Source: Chitinophaga hostae (GTDB taxonomy: Bacteria > Bacteroidota > Bacteroidia > Chitinophagales > Chitinophagaceae). Taken from it: 64,000 nt of DNA. The position numbers were made by a program, and so were the translations under genes. The DNA lies in NCBI RefSeq assembly GCF_018224885.1, contig NZ_JAGTXB010000002.1, positions 248,001 through 312,000 of the forward strand, written 5' to 3'. The notes below the pieces were generated by a model. The model searched no databases. It saw only the letters and a list, made by a program, of their open reading frames with translations, and had not been told where the DNA came from. This document shows positions 28,893 to 38,410 of the stretch, one piece after another (positions within the stretch are counted from its first letter, which is position 1; every line of letters begins with the position of its first letter).

Positions 28893-29459
28893 TTATATAC
28901 CCATGTAAACAGACATGCCGATTAACAGCATACCGAGATGATGTTCTGCTTTCAGTTCCCTGCGTAATACCTGTAAAGCCTTACTCATGTGCTTTTCTAC
29001 TGTTTTTACAGAGATGCCCATTTCCTGTGCAATCGCTTTGTAGCCCATATTACCATAGTAGCTAAGCATAAAAACTTCTCTGCATTTGAGTGGGAGGGTA
29101 TTAATACTGCGGGCAATCTGGTTTTTCAGTTCATGCTGTTCGAGCTGCACAGGTTGTACCACCTCCTGTTGCCAGGCTTGCCTGATCAGCACCTGGTGGT
29201 GGTTTTCCTTTAGCAGCTTATTGCGTAATAAATTAGATACTTTGTATTTTACGGCATTGTTCAGATAACCGTTGATATTTACATCTGCTGCTATTTCTTC
29301 TCTCCTCAGGTATAAACTGATAAACACATCCTGTATAATATCCTTTACCTGCTCACGGTCTTTCAGAATACGGAAAGCCTGGTTGCTCAGCGCTGTTACC
29401 GAATATGCGTACAGCTGCTCAAACGCTTTTGTATCGCCTTTCCTGGCCTGCTGCCACAA
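28893..29459 (-). CDS. ECF-type RNA polymerase sigma factor, divergent from its FecR partner
   Basis: The sigma core starts at WQQARKGDTKAFEQLY. Region 2 has REQVKDIIQDVFISLYLRRE. Region 4 has INTLPLKCREVFMLSYYGNM then YKAIAQEMGISVKTVEKHMS. The frame has no in-frame ATG or GTG ahead of this. I used the TTG at 29459, which gives 189 residues, the normal size. An ATT at 29498 or a TTG at 29648 are alternatives; the latter would add an N-terminal stretch with several cysteines that does not look like sigma sequence. A hydrophobic tail (LGMLLIGMSVYMGI) ends the protein. The FecR gene is divergent, about 200 bp away, instead of downstream as in the first locus. Confidence 0.85.
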   Translation of the reverse strand: MWQQARKGDTKAFEQLYAYSVTALSNQAFRILKDREQVKDIIQDVFISLYLRREEIAADVNINGYLNNAVKYKVSNLLRNKLLKENHHQVLIRQAWQQEVVQPVQLEQHELKNQIARSINTLPLKCREVFMLSYYGNMGYKAIAQEMGISVKTVEKHMSKALQVLRRELKAEHHLGMLLIGMSVYMGI

Positions 29460-29660
29460 ACTATTGCCCGTATGTTCGCTGCTGGAGTAGATAAGAATCC
29501 GGTTTTGCCAGCAAAGATATTTACAGAAACAAGCTTTGTATGTTAAGTTATGGTAAACAAGTTTTCCAATGTTAACTAAATATGAATTCCCGCTTTTTCG
29601 GAAAAATGAGATGGGGGTAAATGATCGCTGAGGTGATAAGTATAGCAAACATGCATACTA

Positions 29661-30638
29661 ATGACGCCATCGCGCCTGCAATATTTACTCGAAAAATACC
29701 TGGAAGGAACCGCTACCAACGCAGAGCTGGCAGAATATGATCAATGGTATGAACAACAGCAGCAGGACGGTGACACACCGGCGTTTACTGCTGCTGAAAC
29801 AAAAGAAATGTACACGGTGATCGCCGACCGTATCAACAACCGCCGCAGAATAATATACCTGCGTTGGGCAGCAGCAGCGGCTGTTATACTGCTTGTTGCC
29901 TGCAGCCTATGGATGTTCAGAACTACGCCGTCGCCTGCACGGCAAATGGCAACGGCGGTGGCAGTAACAAAAACAGATACTACCGTCATCGAAAATAAAA
30001 CGGGGCAGCAAAAGTCCGTTCAACTGCCGGATGGTTCGCAGGTGGTGCTGTATCAACAATCAGCCATAAGTTTCGCCGCGCCGTTCGGGCAGAAAGACAG
30101 GATCATTCAGCTCCGTGGAAAAGGTTTTTTTAACGTGGCTAAAAGTGCGCCACTGCCCTTTACTGTACTCAGTGAAGGAGTTAGCACCACCGCACTGGGC
30201 ACCTCTTTTACCATTGCCACTATCCGCAACGAAGTAAAGGTATTACTGCACACGGGTAAGGTAATGGTGAAATCAAAGGAACAAATACGCTACCTGTTGC
30301 CGGGGCAACAAATGGTTTGTAACACACTTACCGGCGTCAGTCATTTACAAACGGCGGAAAATAATAAAGTAATAGCGCCACCGGCCATTGCGTTTGGATC
30401 ACTGCGGGGCTTTACAGCCAGCTTCGACCAGGTGCCTTTGTCCGGCGTATTAGATACTATTGCCAGGGGCTACCACGTAAGCATCAGCAAAAACGCGGCA
30501 GCTTTTGATGATATCGCTTTTTCAGGGATGATCAGGGGCACCGATTCACTTGCACAGGTACTGCATCGCATGGCCATGTTGCACGACTTAAAAATAATAC
30601 CAACACGTACCGGTTACCGTATAGAAAAAAATCATTAA
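29661..30638 (+). CDS. FecR-type anti-sigma factor
   Basis: 325 residues. A short cytoplasmic part starts PSRLQYLLEKYLEGTATNAE (the usual ECF-binding opening). The single membrane helix is LRWAAAAAVILLVACSLWMF. The periplasmic FecR domain has KSVQLPDGSQVVLYQQSAIS, GKGFFNV and TTALGTSFTIA. A C-terminal DUF4974-like segment follows with FDQVPLSGVLDTIARGYHVS. It is 17 bp ahead of the SusC gene and should regulate the divergent sigma factor. Confidence 0.92.
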   Translation: MTPSRLQYLLEKYLEGTATNAELAEYDQWYEQQQQDGDTPAFTAAETKEMYTVIADRINNRRRIIYLRWAAAAAVILLVACSLWMFRTTPSPARQMATAVAVTKTDTTVIENKTGQQKSVQLPDGSQVVLYQQSAISFAAPFGQKDRIIQLRGKGFFNVAKSAPLPFTVLSEGVSTTALGTSFTIATIRNEVKVLLHTGKVMVKSKEQIRYLLPGQQMVCNTLTGVSHLQTAENNKVIAPPAIAFGSLRGFTASFDQVPLSGVLDTIARGYHVSISKNAAAFDDIAFSGMIRGTDSLAQVLHRMAMLHDLKIIPTRTGYRIEKNH

Positions 30639-30655
30639 CTAAATATTTGCGCATT

Positions 30656-33600
30656 ATGACACATCGCTACCTGCTAGCGAAGGGCGGAGCTTTGCCCCTT
30701 CACAACCGGCAGTCAGGTTCCAGGTATGGCCTTAAATTTTTTGGCCTGCTGTTACTGATGGCTTTTATCAACCTGTTGCCCGCACAGGCACAAAAGAAAA
30801 CATGGATCAAAGGCTTAATTGAAGATGAAAAGGGACAACCGGTGCCAGGTGCTTCTGTTCAACTGAAGAGCGGAACAGACAGCATTAAGAGCTTTGCGGT
30901 AACCAATGAAAAAGGTGTTTTTGTTTTTGATAATTCACATCAGCAGGGCCCCTTTATTTTTACTATCGCTTATGTGGGATATGTAACCCAAACGATTACT
31001 AAAAACAGCCTGGATCCGCAAAAGGAACAATCTATTTATGTGGTGCTAAAGGAATCTTCCGCAGCACTCAGCGAAATAGTAGTAGTGGGCTACGGTACCC
31101 AAAAGAAATTAAACCTTACCGGCGCCGTTGACCAGGTAGGAAAAGAAGTATTTGAAAACAGGCCTATGACCAGCGCCACCCGTGGCCTGCAGGGCGTGCT
31201 GCCAAACCTGAACATACGTATGACCGATGGAAAACCTATCCGTGGCGCCACTTACAACGTAAGAGGTACCACCTCTATCGGCGCCGGCGGCAGCGCACTG
31301 GTACTGATAGATGGCGTACCGGGAGATCCTAACCTGTTAAATCCGAATGATATTGAAAGCGTATCAGTATTGAAAGATGCTGCCTCTGCCGCCATCTACG
31401 GCGCCAGGGGAAGCTTTGGCGTAGTACTTATCACTACCAAAGCCCCTGCAAAAAATAATACGCAGCTCACTTATTCCAGCAACTACTCCCTGAACGACCG
31501 CACCATCAAACCGCAGTTTATAACAAACGGGTACGAATGGGCGAAGAATTTTGATGAAGCATATTACGCGTGGAACGACTATAAATCACACCCGGCAAAG
31601 GCTAACAGCGTATTTCCGTTTTCACTGGATTATCTCGACGAACTGAAACGCCGTAACGATGACCCGTCGCTGCCAAAAACAGATATAGACCCGGCTACCG
31701 GCAATTATGTTTATTATGGTAATACCGATTGGTTTAAAGAATTGTATGCAGATAAAAATCCTGCTACCGAACAAACCCTGTCGGCCTCCGGTGGTAACGC
31801 CAAATCAGAATATTATCTCTCCGGCAGATATATGTCGCAGAATGGTATTTTCCGTTATAACCCCGATAAATTCAAAATGTATAACATCCGGGCAAAAGGT
31901 GCAGTAAGACCATTTGACTGGTTAAAACTTGAAAACAATTTTGACTTTTCGCAGCGTACCTATTTCTTCCCGATACTGAACCATCCCAGCAATACGCCGG
32001 TGTGGAGAAGAATTTCCGACGAGGCTTTCCCGGTTGCCATGCTCAAAAATCCGGATGGCTCCCTTACAGAAAATGCGGCCATCGTATTCGGCAGCTTCAT
32101 CAGCGGGGGGAACTATTCTGATCAAACACAGTTACTGCTGAGGAATACTTCGCGTTTTACCACCTCCTTCCTGCATGACAAGCTTCATGTAAATGGCGAC
32201 TTCACCTATGCGTATACTTCCAGCGTGGAAACGCGTTTATACACGCCGGTGCCTTACAGCCGGAAGCCCGGTGAAACCCTGGTACGCGGTGAAAGCAAGA
32301 TGAATGAGGAAAACGACCGCACCACTTATACGGGTATGAACTTCTATGCCGACTACGAGCAACGTGTGGCAAAAAATACTTTCAAAATACTGGTAGGATA
32401 TAATTACGAAAATACCCTGTTCAAATCCCGTTACTATCAGCACGATGGCATGATCAATGCCAGTCTGCCTGATTTTTCCCTGATGAACGGACTGAACTAT
32501 ATCCTTACCGGTGGCGGTTATGAATGGCGTACTATGGGCGGCTTCTTTCGCCTCAACTACAATTACGACGACCGCTACCTGCTGGAAATAAACGGACGTT
32601 ATGATGGCTCTTCCAAGTTCCCGGAATCCCAGCAGTTTGGCTTCTTCCCATCTGCTTCTGCCGGATGGAGAGTATCCAAAGAAAAGTTCTGGCAGGTGTC
32701 GCCCAAAGCCATCAGCGATTTAAAATTACGGGCTTCCTATGGCGCGCTCGGAAATGGAAACGTGAATCCTTACCAGTTCCTGCAAACCATGTCGGTGAGT
32801 AAATTGCCTATGTCTGTTAACGGTATTTTACCGGACTATACACAGCAACCCAATGTAATTCCGAACGGCCTTACCTGGGAGAAGTCCACTACGCTGAATG
32901 GCGGTATCGATGTGGCTTTCCTGCAAAGCCGGCTGAAGGTTTCGTTTGATAAATATACCCGCAATACCACTAATATGTTTACCGTTGGATTGCCGGTTCC
33001 CGCAGTATTTGGTACCAGCGTACCCAAGGGGAATTATGCTGATCTGCAAACAAAAGGCTGGGAATTATCAGTGAACTGGAGCGATCAGTTTAAGGCAGGC
33101 AATCAACCTTTTGCCTATTCATTTGGCGTGGTGCTGTCCGATTACCAGTCATATATTACCCGCTTCAATAATCCTAAAAAACTGATCAACACCTATTACG
33201 AGGGAATGAAGGTGGGAGATATGTGGGGCTTCGTAAATGATGGCTATTTCCAGAGCCAGGATGAAATCAATAAGTATGATATTGACCAGTCATTCATCCG
33301 CGTATCTAATGCCAATGTGCTTATGCCGGGGGATATCCGTTTTAAAAACCTCGACGGTGATAAGAAAATTACGCAGGGTAAAGGTACGGTAGATGATCCG
33401 GGCGATCAGCGCATCATCGGTAATACAGAACCGCGTTATGCATTTGGGATCACCGGCAGCGCCAACTGGAATAATTTCTTCCTGAGCTTCTTCTTCCAGG
33501 GTATTGGCAAACGCGACTGGTGGCCAGGTACGGACGCTTCGCTTTTCTGGGGACAATACAACCGCCCCTATAGCTGGATGCCGGAAGAAATTATGGATAA

Positions 33601-33985
33601 CCGCTGGTCGGAAACCAACCGCGATGCTTACTTCCCGCGTTTCAGGGGATACACCGCGCTTAACTCCAATGCGGAGCTTACCGTACAGCAATCGAAATAT
33701 GTACAGAATGCTGCCTACATCCGTTTGAAAAATCTGACAATAGGCTATAACCTGCCGGCAGCATTGATTTCAAAGATAAAGATGAAGAACGCACGCCTGT
33801 ATTTTACTGGTCAGAACCTGTGGACCTGGTCGCCGATGTATAAGATCATGAAAACTTTTGACCCTGAAGTTATTGAAGGTTCCGATCCGGAGCTGAATAA
33901 CAACGCAGCTGGTATTGGCGCCGGTAACGGTATGGCGTATCCCATGCTGAAAACATATACCGTTGGATTGAGTGTAACTTTTTAA
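30656..33985 (+). CDS. SusC/RagA-type TonB-dependent transporter (no STN domain)
   Basis: 1109 residues from ATG 30656; a TTG three codons earlier is less likely. The signal helix LKFFGLLLLMAFINLLPAQAQ comes after a 26-residue polar leader. A carboxypeptidase-like domain follows directly (GLIEDEKGQPVPGASVQL), so no STN signalling domain is present even though a FecR gene precedes it. The plug has EIVVVGYGTQKK, ALVLIDGVPG and ASAAIYGARGSFGVVLITTK. The barrel ends KTYTVGLSVTF. SusD starts 18 bp downstream. The phosphodiesterase that ends the operon suggests a phosphate-containing ligand, which is an inference. Confidence 0.95.
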   Translation: MTHRYLLAKGGALPLHNRQSGSRYGLKFFGLLLLMAFINLLPAQAQKKTWIKGLIEDEKGQPVPGASVQLKSGTDSIKSFAVTNEKGVFVFDNSHQQGPFIFTIAYVGYVTQTITKNSLDPQKEQSIYVVLKESSAALSEIVVVGYGTQKKLNLTGAVDQVGKEVFENRPMTSATRGLQGVLPNLNIRMTDGKPIRGATYNVRGTTSIGAGGSALVLIDGVPGDPNLLNPNDIESVSVLKDAASAAIYGARGSFGVVLITTKAPAKNNTQLTYSSNYSLNDRTIKPQFITNGYEWAKNFDEAYYAWNDYKSHPAKANSVFPFSLDYLDELKRRNDDPSLPKTDIDPATGNYVYYGNTDWFKELYADKNPATEQTLSASGGNAKSEYYLSGRYMSQNGIFRYNPDKFKMYNIRAKGAVRPFDWLKLENNFDFSQRTYFFPILNHPSNTPVWRRISDEAFPVAMLKNPDGSLTENAAIVFGSFISGGNYSDQTQLLLRNTSRFTTSFLHDKLHVNGDFTYAYTSSVETRLYTPVPYSRKPGETLVRGESKMNEENDRTTYTGMNFYADYEQRVAKNTFKILVGYNYENTLFKSRYYQHDGMINASLPDFSLMNGLNYILTGGGYEWRTMGGFFRLNYNYDDRYLLEINGRYDGSSKFPESQQFGFFPSASAGWRVSKEKFWQVSPKAISDLKLRASYGALGNGNVNPYQFLQTMSVSKLPMSVNGILPDYTQQPNVIPNGLTWEKSTTLNGGIDVAFLQSRLKVSFDKYTRNTTNMFTVGLPVPAVFGTSVPKGNYADLQTKGWELSVNWSDQFKAGNQPFAYSFGVVLSDYQSYITRFNNPKKLINTYYEGMKVGDMWGFVNDGYFQSQDEINKYDIDQSFIRVSNANVLMPGDIRFKNLDGDKKITQGKGTVDDPGDQRIIGNTEPRYAFGITGSANWNNFFLSFFFQGIGKRDWWPGTDASLFWGQYNRPYSWMPEEIMDNRWSETNRDAYFPRFRGYTALNSNAELTVQQSKYVQNAAYIRLKNLTIGYNLPAALISKIKMKNARLYFTGQNLWTWSPMYKIMKTFDPEVIEGSDPELNNNAAGIGAGNGMAYPMLKTYTVGLSVTF

Positions 33986-34003
33986 TGATTAATGCTTATT
34001 AAG

Positions 34004-35737
34004 ATGAAAAATAGTGTTTACTTGTTATTGATCCTGGCAATGGTGTCCTGTAAAAAGGACCTAAACCTGAAACCGTTTGATAAACTAAGTCCTGATAACG
34101 CGTTTAATACAGAGGCCGATCTGCAGCTGTATGCCAACTCTTTCTATAAAATATTGCCGGATGGCAGCAGCATTATCCGCGGAGATGTGATGAGCGATTA
34201 TATGGGAGGGAAAGATGTGAACAATTATATCATTCCAGGCGCTTATACGGCTACGCAATCCACTGGATGGAGCTGGGGGGATCTGCGTAATGTTAACTAT
34301 TTCCTGGAGCATTACGGGCAGGCAAAAATTCCTGACGAAGCAAAGAATCACTATGCAGGAATGGCGCGCTTTTTCCGGGCTATGTTCTATTTCGAAAAAG
34401 TGAAACGTTTTGGTGATGTACCCTGGTATAGCAAAACGATGACCATTAACGACCAGGATCTGTACAAGGGCCGCGACCCGCGCACCATGGTGATGGACAG
34501 CGTGCTGGCCGACCTGGATTTTGCCTGCGCCAATATCCGTTCCAAAAAAGATAATACCTGTTCGCAGATCACTAAATGGGTGGCGCTGGCCTTTAAATCA
34601 AGGGTATGTTTGTTTGAAGGAACTTTCCGGAAATATCACCCGGAAATGAGTTTGCCGGATAACGCAAAATGGTTGCAGGCAGCAGCAGATGCGGCAGATG
34701 AAGTGATAAAAAGTGCGCAGTATTCGCTGAACACTGCCGGCGATCAAACCATGACTTACCGCAATCTCTTCATCAATGAAACGCCGAATGCCAGCGAAGT
34801 AATACTGGCTTATGTATGTAATAAAAGTTTACGTGTATTCAACGATGCCAACTGGTATTTTACCAGCGCCACCTATGGTAACAGGATCAGCCTGATAAAA
34901 ACATTTATGGATACCTACCTCAATATCGATGGCAGCCGTTTTACCGATACGCCGGGATTTGATACCCTGCACTTTGAACAGGAAGTAAAGAACCGCGACC
35001 TGCGTTTACAGCAAACCATCCGTATGGGGAATTACAAACGCGACGGACAAATAGCCCCGCCTGATTTTACATATACCTATACAGGTTACCAGCCGCTGAA
35101 GTTCACCATGGATTCAAAAGCAACCGACGGCGTGGCGGAGAATAACAACTCAATTCCGATCATCCGCTATGCGGAGGTGCTGTTAAACAAGGCGGAAGCT
35201 AAAGCAGAGCTGAATGGCTTTACGACGGAAGACTGGAACAGCACTATTCGCCCGTTAAGACAACGTGCCGGCTTAAAAAATACAGATATGCCGCAGCTTA
35301 TTGATCCGTACCTGGCAGCTAAATATTACCCGGGTGTGAAAAGTGTGGCGCTGATGGAAATCCGTCGTGAACGTGGTATTGAACTGATCCTGGAAGGGTT
35401 CCGTTTTTACGACCTGATGCGCTGGGGCCTGGGCTCTTTGCTCACTAATCCGTATGTGGGTTTATATGTACCTGCTATGGATGTGTTAATGGATTTAAAT
35501 GAAGATGGTAAACCGGATGTTTCATTCGTCAAAAAAATTCCGGCAACAAAGGTTCCCGGCGTATATTATTTCCTCATTGATGGCGACCAGACAAAATTAT
35601 CTGCCGGTAACAGTGGTAATCTGATCTGGCTGGGTAATATCAACAGGAAATGGGAAGATTATAAATACGTATATCCGATCCCGTATAACGACCTGGTGCT
35701 GAACCCTGCATTGTTACAAAACCGTTTGTGGGAATAA
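34004..35737 (+). CDS. SusD/RagB-family substrate-binding lipoprotein
   Basis: 577 residues from ATG 34004 (MKNSVYLLLILAMVSC, lipobox Cys16); an ATG four codons upstream is possible. SusD marks are DLNLKPFDKLSPDNAFNTEA after the signal, the TPR-like MARFFRAMFYFEKVKRFGDV, and RYAEVLLNKAEAKAELNG. Near the C-terminus come IELILEGFRFYDLMRWG and YVYPIPYNDLVLNP. It pairs with the transporter upstream. The next gene starts 17 bp after its stop (or overlaps it, if the earlier start at 35728 is used). Confidence 0.95.
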   Translation: MKNSVYLLLILAMVSCKKDLNLKPFDKLSPDNAFNTEADLQLYANSFYKILPDGSSIIRGDVMSDYMGGKDVNNYIIPGAYTATQSTGWSWGDLRNVNYFLEHYGQAKIPDEAKNHYAGMARFFRAMFYFEKVKRFGDVPWYSKTMTINDQDLYKGRDPRTMVMDSVLADLDFACANIRSKKDNTCSQITKWVALAFKSRVCLFEGTFRKYHPEMSLPDNAKWLQAAADAADEVIKSAQYSLNTAGDQTMTYRNLFINETPNASEVILAYVCNKSLRVFNDANWYFTSATYGNRISLIKTFMDTYLNIDGSRFTDTPGFDTLHFEQEVKNRDLRLQQTIRMGNYKRDGQIAPPDFTYTYTGYQPLKFTMDSKATDGVAENNNSIPIIRYAEVLLNKAEAKAELNGFTTEDWNSTIRPLRQRAGLKNTDMPQLIDPYLAAKYYPGVKSVALMEIRRERGIELILEGFRFYDLMRWGLGSLLTNPYVGLYVPAMDVLMDLNEDGKPDVSFVKKIPATKVPGVYYFLIDGDQTKLSAGNSGNLIWLGNINRKWEDYKYVYPIPYNDLVLNPALLQNRLWE

Positions 35738-35754
35738 TATTAAAATATACAGGC

Positions 35755-37092
35755 ATGAAAAAAGTAACCCTTATAACGCTGTTGCTGCTGGCTGGACTTA
35801 TGTCTTTTTCGCAGAAAGCAAATCATGTGGTACTGATTACCATTGATGGCTTCCGGCCGGATTTTTATACCGATCCTTCCTGGGGAATGGTGAACCTGCG
35901 CATGATGAAAGAGAAAGGCGTGTATGCAGATGGTGTAAACAGCGTGTTTCCAACCGTTACCTATCCCAATCACACGTCATTGATTACGGGTGTAACGCCG
36001 GCCAAACACGGGATTTACTACAATACGCCGTTTGAGCCAAAGGGAAGCACCGGTACCTGGTATTTTTACTACGACAGTATCAAGTCGCCCACCCTGTTCG
36101 ATGCGGTGCATAAAGCCGGGAAAACTTCTGCTAACGTTATCTGGCCGGTAACAGTAGGGGCGCCGATTGATTATAACATCCCGGATGTATGGCCTATCGG
36201 TAAAAAAGACCGCAGGGAAATCATGGCGCAATTGAGTACGCCGGTTTCTCTCTGGAAAGAGGTACAGGACAACGCCACTGGTAAACTGGGACTAAAGGAT
36301 TTTACCATGGAAGATGAAGAAATGATCCTGGATGAAAATGTGGCCCGCATGGCGGCTTACCTGATCGCTACCTATAAACCGGCGTTTACCACGCTGCACC
36401 TGGCCTGTACTGATCATTATGAGCATGAGCAGGGCCGCGACGGATTTTTGGTAAGAAAAGCCGTAGCCGGGGCCGACCGTGCACTGGGCACTATTATAGA
36501 GGCGCTCAAACGTGCAGGCATATACGATAGCACCGCCATTATCATTACCGGGGATCACGGATTTGTGGATATCAGCAAAACATTTTCTCCCAATGTGTTG
36601 CTGGCGAAAAACGGGTTGTTGAATAATGTGATTGCGGGCGACTGGAAAGCCCAGTTCCATAGTTCCGGTGGGGCTGCCTTTCTGCATCTGAAAGATGAAA
36701 AGGATATAGCCACCCGTAACAAGGTATTAAGTCTGCTGCAATCGCTACCTGCTGACCAACAGCAGCTATATAAAATTATAGATCATAAAAAGCTGGAGGA
36801 AGCGGGTGCTGATCCGCATGCGGCTTTTGCGCTGGCAGCATCGCCTGGTGTGACCATTGGTGGCGCCGTTACCGGGGAACTGGTAAAAGGTGCAAAGGGA
36901 GGAACCCATGGTTATTTTCCGGATTTTAAGGAGATACAAACAGGCTTTGTAGCCTTTGGCGCCGGGATCGCCGCCGGTGGCCATGTAAAGGAAATGAATG
37001 TTACAGATGTGGCGCCCGTGGCAGCACAGCTGCTGGGGTTGTCGCTGGGAAAAACAGATGGTAAAATACCGGTGGGCGTATTGGCGAAATAA
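35755..37092 (+). CDS. Nucleotide pyrophosphatase/phosphodiesterase-like enzyme (alkaline phosphatase superfamily)
   Basis: 445 residues from ATG 35755, which gives a clean Sec signal (MKKVTLITLLLLAGLMSFSQ); the frame opens nine codons earlier. Metal and catalytic residues of the NPP group are visible: Asp in VVLITIDGFRPDF, the nucleophile Thr in FPTVTYPNHTSLITG, ACTDHYEHE (Asp, His), ITGDHGF (Asp, His) and GTHGYFP (His). These enzymes cleave phosphodiesters of nucleotides, nucleotide sugars or lipids. As the last gene of the second SusC/SusD locus and being secreted, it probably trims the imported ligand in the periplasm. The exact substrate is not shown. Confidence 0.9.
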   Translation: MKKVTLITLLLLAGLMSFSQKANHVVLITIDGFRPDFYTDPSWGMVNLRMMKEKGVYADGVNSVFPTVTYPNHTSLITGVTPAKHGIYYNTPFEPKGSTGTWYFYYDSIKSPTLFDAVHKAGKTSANVIWPVTVGAPIDYNIPDVWPIGKKDRREIMAQLSTPVSLWKEVQDNATGKLGLKDFTMEDEEMILDENVARMAAYLIATYKPAFTTLHLACTDHYEHEQGRDGFLVRKAVAGADRALGTIIEALKRAGIYDSTAIIITGDHGFVDISKTFSPNVLLAKNGLLNNVIAGDWKAQFHSSGGAAFLHLKDEKDIATRNKVLSLLQSLPADQQQLYKIIDHKKLEEAGADPHAAFALAASPGVTIGGAVTGELVKGAKGGTHGYFPDFKEIQTGFVAFGAGIAAGGHVKEMNVTDVAPVAAQLLGLSLGKTDGKIPVGVLAK

Positions 37093-37110
37093 TATATTGC
37101 ATTAATGATA

Positions 37111-37150
37111 AAAAGTGGTTGATCATTTTTTAATGGTCAGCCATTTTTTA
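37111..37150 (+). terminator. Terminator after the phosphodiesterase gene
   Basis: TGGTTGATCAT pairs with ATGGTCAGCCA (two G-U pairs), followed by TTTTTTAT. It lies between convergent genes and slightly overlaps the 3' end of the SRAP gene. Confidence 0.65.
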
Positions 37151-37894
37151 TACTACTAAGTCTGGCAAGCCTTCATATGTTACCGGTGCAATGACTGCGG
37201 CGTCATCCGGCTTTACTTTGCGGACTGAGTTTACGGGCCAGTAATCCAGTTGTGCCGGTGATAATTCGTATTGGAGTATTTCACGTATATCCGTATCTGT
37301 TAGTTCCGGCTGTAACCAGCGTTGTGCCAGCTCATTAGTAAGCATCATCGGCATTCGGCCGGCATTGTCGCCGCCATTATGGATTTGCGTCATCACCTGG
37401 TTGGCGTTGCGGGTAAGCAGTGTGAACGTGGGGATGCGCGTTGGTTTATCCACATCCCAGGAGTTAGAGAAGGCCCATAATCCTGCAATAAAAAAGATAT
37501 CCTGTTCTTTTGATTTTATATAGTAGGCTACCTTATTTTTCCACCCGGGGATTTGCCGGTATTCAAAGAACCCGGTAGCGGGTACCAGGCAACGCTGATG
37601 CCGGATGGCATTCCACATGGTACCGTTTTCCAATACTTTTTCGCTCCGTGCATTCAGGAAAAGCTGTCGTTGTCTTTTTACTTTTTCGAGGGTATCCAGC
37701 ATTTTAGGAACAGGGCCCCAGGTAAATTTCTGCAGCTTCAGTCCATCATTGTTGGTGATCACCGGCCATTGCGGATACGACATACCGATCTTATGCCATG
37801 TGGGATCAAAATCAATATCCAGGTTGGCCTGCAGTTGCGGGAGGTACTTAAATATGCTCTCAATGTTGGTGGTAAAGGCGATATCGTAACACAT
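37148..37894 (-). CDS. SRAP/HMCES-family protein (SOS-response-associated, abasic-site DNA-protein crosslinker)
   Basis: 248 residues beginning MCYDIAF; Cys2 becomes the N-terminal catalytic residue after Met removal. Other family residues are NARSE (DNA-binding Asn/Arg), the Glu in CLVPATGFFEYR, IPTFTLLTRNAN, and the RMPMML segment where the conserved His usually sits nearby. Proteins of this family bind single-stranded abasic sites covalently and shield them during replication. It is the last of three minus-strand genes that begin with a UmuD-like protease, which supports a damage-response role. Confidence 0.93.
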   Translation of the reverse strand: MCYDIAFTTNIESIFKYLPQLQANLDIDFDPTWHKIGMSYPQWPVITNNDGLKLQKFTWGPVPKMLDTLEKVKRQRQLFLNARSEKVLENGTMWNAIRHQRCLVPATGFFEYRQIPGWKNKVAYYIKSKEQDIFFIAGLWAFSNSWDVDKPTRIPTFTLLTRNANQVMTQIHNGGDNAGRMPMMLTNELAQRWLQPELTDTDIREILQYELSPAQLDYWPVNSVRKVKPDDAAVIAPVTYEGLPDLVV

Positions 37895-37900
37895 AATTTT

Positions 37901-38410
37901 TTAGTCGTAATCTATATCGGATAAAGGTACTTTTATTTCCTCATCTCTATACTTCAGTGAAAAATACAATTCACCATAATGCAGAAATAGTTCAGCGTTT
38001 ACTTCTTCTGATTTTTCCGGCCGCCATTTTGTTTTGAGCGAAATATATTTTCTTACGGCGGGATCCATATACAATGGTGGATCCCATACCTGCTGCTGTA
38101 ACAGGGACGCATATACTTTGTATCCGGGTGGCTGTGCGGCTGCCTTATACAGTTTTACTATTTCTTCCCGGTGATGTGCCTGGTAAATATATTTCCGTTG
38201 GTCGAAACGAATATGTTGAAAGTGTTGATTGGCTTCCCCGATATCTTTATATGGCGTAATCAGGAATACTTCTTTGATATGGACGTCGGTATCCGCCCGT
38301 CCCGCCGGGAATCCCTGGCGAACAAATAGCGTAAAGCCGTTTTCAAGCAGCGCTTTTACCAGCGCAGGAGATAATAATGCGAGAGGATTATGCATAACTG
38401 CCGTTTTCAC
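37901..38410 (-). CDS. Protein of unknown function in a possible SOS operon
   Basis: 169 residues from a GTG at 38408-38410 that overlaps the upstream stop codon by one base (TAGTG); an ATG five codons later (38395) is the alternative. No family recognised. It is rich in Tyr, Lys and Gln, with IRFDQRKYIYQAHHREEIVK and a beta-rich end (AELFLHYGELYFSLKYRDEE). There is no signal or membrane segment, so it is probably cytoplasmic. It stops 6 bp before the SRAP gene and so shares an operon with it and with the S24 protease. Confidence 0.75.
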   Translation of the reverse strand: MKTAVMHNPLALLSPALVKALLENGFTLFVRQGFPAGRADTDVHIKEVFLITPYKDIGEANQHFQHIRFDQRKYIYQAHHREEIVKLYKAAAQPPGYKVYASLLQQQVWDPPLYMDPAVRKYISLKTKWRPEKSEEVNAELFLHYGELYFSLKYRDEEIKVPLSDIDYD

